A DNA stretch of 8,548 nt from Actinomycetota bacterium. GTDB lineage: Bacteria; Actinomycetota; Thermoleophilia; Gaiellales; Gaiellaceae. Positions 1-5,422 of this stretch are shown piece after piece. The position numbers were made by a program, and so were the translations under genes. The notes below the pieces were generated by a model. That model ran no database searches. It worked only from the letters and a program-made list of their open reading frames with translations, and was not told where the DNA came from. Location: the NCBI GenBank assembly GCA_013821525.1, contig JACDGR010000127.1, positions 1 to 8,548 of the forward strand. The letters are read 5' to 3'. Numbering within the stretch: the first letter of the stretch is position 1; each line of letters begins with the position of its first letter.

Positions 1-133
1 GCGCGCATCTCCCACAAGGAGCCAAGCCGCGCGACAGACTCCGTGAAGCCCCAGAGGTCTGCTCTTCGCTTCGGTCAGTCACCCGCACCCACCCACACAA
101 TCGCAAAGGAAACAACCGACCGCCACTTGACTT
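1..133. other. Unassigned flank beyond the truncated IS end
   Basis: No gene is recognised here. Plus-strand frames 1 and 3 are open across this stretch but start outside the window, and their translations show no motif I know. The minus strand frame continuing past the transposase stop is also open, but it does not resemble the missing C-terminal part of an IS481 transposase. No second terminal inverted repeat of the IS and no tRNA fold was found. It may be the end of a neighbouring gene or plain intergenic DNA. Confidence 0.4.
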
Positions 134-826
134 TCATCCGTCGGTCATCAGCCGTTTGACGGCGATTCCGTGCTCGGCGTAGAAGGCGAGTGCTCGTTCC
201 ATGAAGGCGGTGACGGTCGCTGCTTTCTCGTCGTCGTGGAGCTCGACGTAGGCGAGCCGTGAGTGGTCGTCAACGATCGCGTGGGCATAGTCGTAGCCGA
301 CCGGGCTGCCCTCGCGCCCCCATTTCCTTGAGTGCCGCGAGCGGTCGCCGGTGACTCTGTGACCGGGCCGCAAGAAGCGTGCGTAGCTGCAGACGTCCAT
401 GTGCAGGAGGTCGCCGGGACAGGGCCACTCGTAGCGGTTGGCGGCCTCCCTGACGACTGCCGGCCGACGCGAAAGCCCGGCGCGCTTGAGCACTTTCCAA
501 ACCGTTGAGTGCGCGAAGCCGGTTGCACCAGCGACCAGGCGCGGCCCCCAGCCGGTCTCACGGCGGCAGGCACAGATCCGCTCGGCGAGGTCGGGCGCCA
601 GTTGCCGCGGCGAGCGCCGTGGCCGGCTCGAGCGATCAAGCAAACAGGACAGGCTACGCCTGGCCTCCTCACTCGAATCACGCCAGCGGCGCGACCAGCG
701 ATAAGCCGTTGCCGGCGAGACACTGAAAGCGGCCGCCGCAGCCCTGAACGACAGACCATCCTCGATCGCGCGCACCAACGTGAGACGACCAGCCAGTCCG
801 AGCTTGGCGTTAGCGTGCAAATACAT
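134..826 (-). pseudogene. IS481-family transposase, C-terminally truncated
   Basis: The 230-residue product matches the N-terminal part of IS481-type DDE transposases, which are usually about 320 residues or more. Residues about 14-48 form a helix-turn-helix, followed by a second DNA-binding region to about residue 120. The integrase-like catalytic core begins at HMDV (142-145), with D144 as the likely first catalytic Asp. It continues through GYDYAHAIVDDHSRLAYVE, typical of the family. The second catalytic Asp is D229 in MTDG. Family members continue as TDNG, but here GAC GGA is followed directly by TGA, so the frame breaks at that residue. The catalytic Glu and the rest of the core are absent, so the protein should be inactive in strand transfer. 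It still carries the DNA-binding half and could in principle bind IS ends. ATG at 826 is chosen because AAAGGAGGG lies just upstream. Confidence 0.85.
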
Positions 827-886
827 CCGTGCCCTCCTTTGAGCGTGAGTCCCGGAAGACCCACAGCCTCAAAGGAGGGCCGGATA
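824..886 (-). promoter_or_regulatory. Hairpin enclosing the transposase SD and start codon
   Basis: On the minus strand GCCCTCCTTTGAG (880-868) is the perfect complement of CTCAAAGGAGGGC (843-831), a 13-bp stem. The second arm contains the Shine-Dalgarno sequence AAAGGAGGG of the transposase. After one bulged A at 830, pairing resumes between CGGAUG (829-824, which includes the AUG) and UAUCCG (886-881), the last pair being G-U. The inner loop can add a further 7-bp stem, GUGGGUC (864-858) with GACUCAC (851-845), with one G-U pair and a UUCCGG loop. Any RNA entering from outside the element would fold so that ribosomes cannot reach the start. This resembles protection against read-through expression known for other insertion sequences such as IS10 and IS50. 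The pairing is seen directly; the function is inferred. Confidence 0.75.
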
Positions 887-889
887 GAA
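884..889 (-). promoter_or_regulatory. Weak candidate -10 of the transposase promoter
   Basis: On the minus strand TTCTAT (889-884) lies 18 nt after TACAGA, which is a poor -35. A start 6-8 nt downstream would fall inside the 5' arm of the hairpin, so the element's own transcript would lack part of that arm and be easier to translate than read-through RNA. The hexamers fit consensus poorly, so this is only a candidate. Confidence 0.2.
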
Positions 890-895
890 CCTCAA

Positions 896-922
896 CCGTT
901 CACAACGTCTGTAGGCGCGACA
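896..922 (-). repeat. Terminal inverted repeat end of the IS481 remnant
   Basis: The outer terminus on the minus strand starts TGTCGCGCCTACAGACGTTG and runs inward from 922. It is placed by three things: its position upstream of the transposase, the TGT start shared by IS481-family ends, and the NCTAGN-type hexamer touching it. The partner repeat is not in the window, so the inner limit of the repeat is arbitrary. Confidence 0.5.
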
Positions 923-928
923 TCTAGA
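923..928. other. IS481-type target site TCTAGA
   Basis: TCTAGA immediately flanks the IS terminus. IS481 is known to duplicate a 6-bp NCTAGN target, and this hexamer fits that exactly. CTAG is rare in GC-rich actinobacterial DNA, which makes a chance match less likely. The second copy is not seen beside the truncated left end, as expected if that side was deleted. Confidence 0.55.
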
Positions 929-951
929 AGCTCTTAGCTTCGGGACCGGGG

Positions 952-957
952 TACCCT
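952..957 (+). promoter_or_regulatory. Candidate -10 (TACCCT) of a leaderless kinase promoter
   Basis: TACCCT fits the actinobacterial -10 pattern TAnnnT and ends 8 nt before the ATG at 966. Initiation would fall on or within a couple of bases of the start codon. No Shine-Dalgarno sequence lies between them, which supports a leaderless mRNA. No good -35 is visible at 17-18 nt; that position (about 929-934) directly follows the TCTAGA at the IS boundary. Confidence 0.45.
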
Positions 958-965
958 GATCGGCG

Positions 966-2420
966 ATGGTCGGCGATGTCCTTTCAGACCGCTACGAGCT
1001 CGAAGCGCTCGTCGGCACCGGTGGTATGTCGAGCGTGTTCCGGGCGCACGATCGGTTGCTCGACCGCAAGGTTGCGCTGAAGATCCTTCACGACCAGTAC
1101 ATGGCCGATGCGGATTACGTCGAGCGCTTCCGACGCGAGGCACGGGCCGTCGCTGCGCTCTCTCATCCGAACATCGTCACCGTGATCGATCGTGGCGAGC
1201 ACGAAGGCAAGCAGTTCATCGTCTTCGAGTATGTCGCCGGAGAGAACCTGAAGCAGCTGATCCAGCGCCGCGGCCCTGCACCGGTCGCGACCGCGCTCGA
1301 GCTCGGCATCCAGATCGCGCGCGGGCTCTCGTTCGCGCACCAGCAGGGCCTCGTCCATCGCGACGTGAAGCCTCAGAATGTGCTGCTGAACGGCAACGGA
1401 GAGGCGAAGGTGACCGACTTCGGGATCGCGCGCTCGCTCGACGTCCAGCACGGGATGACGCAGACGGGGACCGTGCTCGGCACCTCGGACTACATCGCAC
1501 CCGAGCAGGCGCAGGGTCAACGCGTCGACGAGCACACCGACGTGTACTCGCTCGGCATCGTCATCTACGAGCTGTTGACGAGCGAGGTGCCGTTCCCCGG
1601 TGAGAATTTTGTCGCCGTTGCGATGCGGCACATCAACGAGCCACCACCGTCGGTGCGCGAGAAGCGCCCCGACGTCTCGCCGCGACTCGACGCAGCGTTG
1701 CAGCGCGCGATGGCCAAGCAGGCCGAGGATCGCTTCGCAACGATGGCGGACTTCTGCCGGGAGCTGGACGCGTGCCTGCAGGAGACGCAGGGCACCCAGG
1801 TGATGGCGCCGCTGCCGCGCCCGAAGCGCGGGCGTGCTGCACGCGTGCCTGTGACCGGCCGCCGGTCGAGATCGCCCTGGCCGCTACTCGGGGTGCTCGG
1901 CGTGCTGATCGTGGTCGGCGCGGTTGTCGCAATTCTGCTCCTGCGCCACACACACAACGGATCGAATCCAGGCACGACCGGCCCCGGAAGGGTCGCCGCC
2001 GCGCCCCACCTGAGAGCGGTCGACGCATACGACCCGTTTGGCTCACCCGTCGGGCAGGAGCACAACAGCGAGGCGCCGAGAGCGACTGACCATGTCGCCT
2101 CGACCTACTGGGAGACAGAGCGCTACAGCTCGAGCTTGGCAGCGATCGGCAAGCCGGGCGTCGGGCTGATCCTCGACGCCGGCCGGGTCGTCCAGCTGCA
2201 CCAGATCGGCGTCGCGACCAGCACGCCGGGGTTCAAGGCGGTGATTCGCGCGGGCGACGCGCGTGCAGGACCGTTCACGCCGGTCTCGCCGTTGACGACC
2301 GTCGTCGACGGCACGAAGTTCACGATCGGAAACGGGGCCCACCGCTACTACCTGCTCTGGATCACCGACCTTGGCGGTGCCTTCCCCTCGGTGCACGTGA
2401 ACGAGGTCGCAGCGTCGTAG
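966..2420 (+). CDS. Membrane Ser/Thr protein kinase with extracytoplasmic discoidin-like domain
   Basis: This 484-residue bacterial Hanks-type kinase would phosphorylate Ser/Thr on cytoplasmic proteins in response to a signal outside the membrane. The kinase domain spans about residues 10-270: glycine loop GTGGMSSV (17-24), ATP-binding K39 in VALK, catalytic HRDVKPQN (131-138, D133), DFG (151-153) and APE (178-180). The activation loop MTQTGTVLGT keeps two Thr (T165, T167) that align with the autophosphorylated pair of mycobacterial PknB. A basic juxtamembrane stretch precedes one transmembrane helix at about 305-327. Residues about 348-482 form a beta-rich domain (AVDAYDPFG; KPGVGLILD; YYLLWITDL). 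It resembles the discoidin/F5-8C-like fold found at the C-terminus of actinobacterial MviN proteins and some kinases. There are no PASTA repeats. ATG at 966 gives the full kinase N-terminus. The gene is convergent with the wall operon, ending 8 nt from ddl. The kinase assignment is firm; the ligand of the outer domain is unknown. Confidence 0.93.
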   Translation: MVGDVLSDRYELEALVGTGGMSSVFRAHDRLLDRKVALKILHDQYMADADYVERFRREARAVAALSHPNIVTVIDRGEHEGKQFIVFEYVAGENLKQLIQRRGPAPVATALELGIQIARGLSFAHQQGLVHRDVKPQNVLLNGNGEAKVTDFGIARSLDVQHGMTQTGTVLGTSDYIAPEQAQGQRVDEHTDVYSLGIVIYELLTSEVPFPGENFVAVAMRHINEPPPSVREKRPDVSPRLDAALQRAMAKQAEDRFATMADFCRELDACLQETQGTQVMAPLPRPKRGRAARVPVTGRRSRSPWPLLGVLGVLIVVGAVVAILLLRHTHNGSNPGTTGPGRVAAAPHLRAVDAYDPFGSPVGQEHNSEAPRATDHVASTYWETERYSSSLAAIGKPGVGLILDAGRVVQLHQIGVATSTPGFKAVIRAGDARAGPFTPVSPLTTVVDGTKFTIGNGAHRYYLLWITDLGGAFPSVHVNEVAAS

Positions 2421-2428
2421 AGCCCGGC

Positions 2429-3448
2429 TCAGTACTTGAGGCGGCTGCGGCGCTCGAAGCGTTCGACCGCCAGGTCGGCCAGGCGCTGCAGCAGCTCCTC
2501 GTACGGGATGCCGGAGCGTTCGAAGAGCTGTGCGTAGACGCTCGTCGCGGTGAAGCCGGGGATCGTGTTCAGCTCGTTGACGAGCACCTCGCCGTCCGAG
2601 CGGACGAACAGGTCGGCGCGCGCCATGCCTTCGCAGTCGGTTGCGATGAACGCGCGCACTGCGAGCTCCTGCGCACGCTCGAGCTGCGCGGCGCTGACGC
2701 GGGCCGGGACGATCAGATCCATCTCGCCCTCGTCGTACTTGGCCTCGTAGTCGTACCACTCGTTCGCAGTCACGACGATCTCGCCCGGGTGTGAAGCGAT
2801 CGGCTCGCTGTTGCCGAGAATGCCCACCTCGACCTCGGTGCCGTCGACGAACCGCTCGACGAGCACCTTCTCGTCGTGCTCGAACGCGAGCGCGACACCA
2901 CGCGCGAGCTCGTCGTCGTCGTGCGCCTTCGTGATTCCGACGCTCGAGCCGAGCCGTGCCGGCTTGACGAAGCACGGGAAGCCGAACGGATTGCGCGGCG
3001 CCTCGCCGACGCGCAGCGTGATGTTCTCCGTCACCGGGATGCCGTGGTCGCGCAGGACCGACTTGAAGACGTCCTTGTCCATGCAGAGCGCCGAGGCCAG
3101 CACGCCGGCGCCCACGTACGGCACCCCCGCGAGCTCGAGGAGGCCCTGCACCGTCCCGTCCTCACCGAACGGGCCGTGCAGCACCGGGAACACGACGTCG
3201 ACGTCGGCGAGGGTGGCCGTCACCTCGCGGCCCGGTAGGCGGGCAGGGAGCGCGGAGCCGGGCTCGCCGCCCTGCTCGATTGCCTGCGTGCCGCGCCCGA
3301 GCTGCCACGCACCGGAGCGCGCGATCTCGACCGTCACCACCTCGTCGCCGGTCTGCTCGAGCGCCGCGATCACGCTTGCCGCGGATGCGACGGAGACGGC
3401 GTTCTCGCTCGACCGCCCGCCGAGGATGACGGCGATGCGCCGGCTCAC
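2429..3448 (-). CDS. ddl: D-alanine--D-alanine ligase
   Basis: This cytoplasmic ATP-grasp enzyme joins two D-alanines, using ATP, to make the D-Ala-D-Ala dipeptide that MurF adds to the peptidoglycan stem. The 339-residue length is normal. The N-terminal substrate motif is GGRSSENAVS (10-19), with E15 aligning to the D-Ala-contacting Glu of E. coli DdlB. HGPFGEDG (91-98), VKPARLGSSVG (161-171), EVEVG (205-209), the omega-loop YDYEAKY (232-238), ARADLF (276-281) and the metal/substrate motif NELNTIPG (291-298) are all in order. The Tyr-rich omega loop is as in true D-Ala-D-Ala ligases. The start is GTG at 3448, whose last two bases form part of the pknB stop (GTGA). With no clear ribosome site in front, translation probably depends on coupling to pknB. 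It is the last gene of the operon. Confidence 0.96.
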   Translation of the reverse strand: MSRRIAVILGGRSSENAVSVASAASVIAALEQTGDEVVTVEIARSGAWQLGRGTQAIEQGGEPGSALPARLPGREVTATLADVDVVFPVLHGPFGEDGTVQGLLELAGVPYVGAGVLASALCMDKDVFKSVLRDHGIPVTENITLRVGEAPRNPFGFPCFVKPARLGSSVGITKAHDDDELARGVALAFEHDEKVLVERFVDGTEVEVGILGNSEPIASHPGEIVVTANEWYDYEAKYDEGEMDLIVPARVSAAQLERAQELAVRAFIATDCEGMARADLFVRSDGEVLVNELNTIPGFTATSVYAQLFERSGIPYEELLQRLADLAVERFERRSRLKY

Positions 3449-5412
3449 TGCGTCGGCGGGGGCAGCGTCGTCGTCGTCCCGGGTGTCGTCGTCGTCGAGT
3501 CGCCGCCGGCCGTGCCGGAGAGCTGACCGACGTGGATCGTCACGATCTCGCCCTGCTTTGCGTCGGCGCCTGCCGCCGGATCCTGCGAGGTCACGACGCC
3601 ATCCTGGCTCGGATCGGTCACCGGGTCGAAGATCACCGCAACCGTCAGGCCGGCACCCTGGAGGATCGAGGTTGCGTCGCCCTGGTTCTGGGTCGTCACG
3701 TCCGGGATCTGGGTCGTCGCAGGCCCCTTCGAGACCGACAGGGTGATCTTCGTCCCCTTCGAGACGCTCGTGCCGGGCGGCGGGTCGGTCGCGACGACGA
3801 CACCGGAGGCGAGATCGGACTGGATGTCGACGCGCCCGACCACGAAGCCCTGGCCCTCGAGCGCGGACTTGGCGTTCAGGAAGGGCTGGTTCGTCACGTC
3901 GGGCACCGGCACCGGCTTCGCGCCGCGGGAGACGTTGATGTGCACGACCGAGCCCTTGACGAGCGTGTCGCCTGCGTGCGGTTGCTGCGCGGTCACCGTG
4001 TCCGGCGGCTCACCGGAGAAGACGTGCGTGATCCTGGGATCGAGCCCGCGCCCGGCGAGCGCCGTCACCGCCGCCGTGACGCTCTGGCCGACCACGTTCG
4101 GCACCTGCACTCGTGGCTTGCCGGTCGAGACGATCAGGTTGACGGTCGAGCCCTTGCCGACCTTCGAGCCGCCGCCTGGATTCTCCTGGGAGACCTGCCC
4201 GCGCGGCACGTTGTCGTCGGCCGCCGTGACGACCCGCGGTGTCAGCCCTGCCTGCTGGATCTTCAGCACCGCGAGGTCGCGCTGCAGGAGCAGGACGTCG
4301 GGCACTGCGACGGGCTTGTTCGCGTTCAGCTGATCCTGGATCTTCGTGTAGAGGAAGAAGCCGCCGATCCCGCCGGCGATGATCAGTCCGAGGGCGAGCA
4401 GCCAGGGCCAGATCGAACGCCCGCGAGGCGGTTCCTCGTAGTAGGAGGATGCCGCGCGGTAGGGCGGGGGCGCAGGCGGCGAGACCGCGCGCGGGCGCGT
4501 CACCATCGTCTGCGCGGCGGTTACCCCGACACCGGCGAGCACCTGGGTCATCGCGTCCTCGGTCTCGCGTGAGACCGCGACGCCTCGTGCGACACGCGCA
4601 AGATCGGCGTCCATCTCCTCGGCAGAGGCGTACCGCTGGTCGGGATCCTTCGCGAGCGCGCGCATCACGACCGCATCGAGGTCGTGCGGCACCTCGTGCC
4701 TCAGCTCGGACGGCGGCTCCGGCACCTGCGAGAGGTGCTTCATCGCGATCTCGACCGGGGTGTCGCCCGTGAACGGGACCGAGCCGGTGAGCATCTCGTA
4801 GAGGACGATCCCCAGCGAGTAGAGATCCGAGCGGGGGTCGACCGGTGCGCCGCGTGCCTGCTCCGGCGAGAGGTACTGAGCCGTCCCGACGATCGAGCCG
4901 GCCTCGGTCATCTGCGACGCGCCCGAGCGCGCGATGCCGAAGTCCGTCACCTTCAGGCGGCCATCGCCACCGACGACGATGTTGTGCGGCTTGATGTCGC
5001 GGTGAATGATCCCGTTGCGGTGCGCGAACGCAAGCGCGCCGAGGATCTGCCGCGCGTAGTCGATGGCGATCGGGATCGGCGTCGGGCCGTTGCGGACGAG
5101 CAGCTCTTTCAGCGTGCGTCCGTCGAGGTACTCCATTGCGATGTAGTACGTCCCCTCCGCGCGCCCGCGATCGAAGATCGAGACGATGTTCGGATGGTTG
5201 AGGCCGGCGGCGCTCTGCGCCTCCCGGCGGAAGCGCTCGACGAACTGCTCGTCGGAGGCGTGCCGGTCGTCGAGCAGCTTCAGCGCGACGCGGCGCCCGA
5301 GCTCCTGGTCCTCGGCGAGATAGACGTCGGCCATCCCGCCCGAACCGAGCTTGCGCTTGATCACGTAGCGCTTGTCGAACGGACGGTCGATCAGGGTGTC
5401 TGTGGTGGACAT
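3445..5412 (-). CDS. pknB: Transmembrane Ser/Thr kinase with four PASTA domains
   Basis: This 655-residue PASTA kinase should sense muropeptides or lipid II outside the membrane and phosphorylate wall-synthesis and division proteins inside. The kinase domain (about 16-275) has the glycine loop GSGGMADV (23-30), K45 in VALK, HRDIKPHN (137-144, D139), DFG (157-159) and GTAQYLSPEQA (176-186). The activation loop reads MTEAGSIVGT. T169 matches T171 of M. tuberculosis PknB, but the position of its T173 is Ala. A Pro-rich juxtamembrane stretch (about 300-330) leads to a transmembrane helix at about 334-356. PASTA repeats lie at about 367-431, 433-498, 500-563 and 565-630, each starting near a V-P-(D/N)-V type motif. 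The tail is Gly/Thr/Pro-rich with two runs of four Thr. It starts at ATG 5412, 10 nt after the pbpA stop, with AAGGGG some 13 nt upstream as a weak ribosome site. It overlaps ddl by 4 nt. Confidence 0.96.
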   Translation of the reverse strand: MSTTDTLIDRPFDKRYVIKRKLGSGGMADVYLAEDQELGRRVALKLLDDRHASDEQFVERFRREAQSAAGLNHPNIVSIFDRGRAEGTYYIAMEYLDGRTLKELLVRNGPTPIPIAIDYARQILGALAFAHRNGIIHRDIKPHNIVVGGDGRLKVTDFGIARSGASQMTEAGSIVGTAQYLSPEQARGAPVDPRSDLYSLGIVLYEMLTGSVPFTGDTPVEIAMKHLSQVPEPPSELRHEVPHDLDAVVMRALAKDPDQRYASAEEMDADLARVARGVAVSRETEDAMTQVLAGVGVTAAQTMVTRPRAVSPPAPPPYRAASSYYEEPPRGRSIWPWLLALGLIIAGGIGGFFLYTKIQDQLNANKPVAVPDVLLLQRDLAVLKIQQAGLTPRVVTAADDNVPRGQVSQENPGGGSKVGKGSTVNLIVSTGKPRVQVPNVVGQSVTAAVTALAGRGLDPRITHVFSGEPPDTVTAQQPHAGDTLVKGSVVHINVSRGAKPVPVPDVTNQPFLNAKSALEGQGFVVGRVDIQSDLASGVVVATDPPPGTSVSKGTKITLSVSKGPATTQIPDVTTQNQGDATSILQGAGLTVAVIFDPVTDPSQDGVVTSQDPAAGADAKQGEIVTIHVGQLSGTAGGDSTTTTPGTTTTLPPPTQ

Positions 5413-5422
5413 ACGGAACCGG

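Larger units (their letters stand above)
134..922 (-). mobile_element. Truncated IS481-family insertion sequence remnant
   Basis: This stretch holds the 5' half of an IS481-like element read on the minus strand: an outer end, an untranslated leader with a large hairpin, and the N-terminal 230 codons of the transposase. Read on the minus strand, the outer end at 922 begins TGTCGCGCCTACAGACG. A TGT start is usual for IS481-family termini. It directly abuts TCTAGA at 923-928, matching the NCTAGN target known for Bordetella IS481. The 3' end of the element, including the third catalytic residue and the other terminal repeat, is missing, so the left boundary near 134-140 is a deletion or rearrangement junction and not a true IS end. 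The element should not move by itself, although an intact copy elsewhere in the genome could act on the surviving end. Confidence 0.8.

Noticed and set aside
1..133. Possible tRNA or remaining transposase piece
   Set aside because: No cloverleaf, no conserved T-arm sequence and no DDE-core residues in any frame.
148..864. Alternative minus-strand frame over the transposase
   Set aside because: The frame at 134-826 has the IS481 motifs and a good SD; this one has neither.
2421..2429. Small palindrome AGCC-C-GGCT between ddl and the kinase as a terminator
   Set aside because: The stem is only four pairs with no workable loop and no T-run on either strand.
2043..2975. Minus-strand open frame of 310 codons spanning the kinase 3' end and ddl
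   Set aside because: It crosses two well-supported genes in another frame and is almost wholly Arg/Gly/Ala.
3532..4572. Long plus-strand open frame opposite pknB
   Set aside because: It is antisense to clear PASTA and linker coding sequence and its Arg/His/Asp-rich product is typical of high-GC shadow frames.
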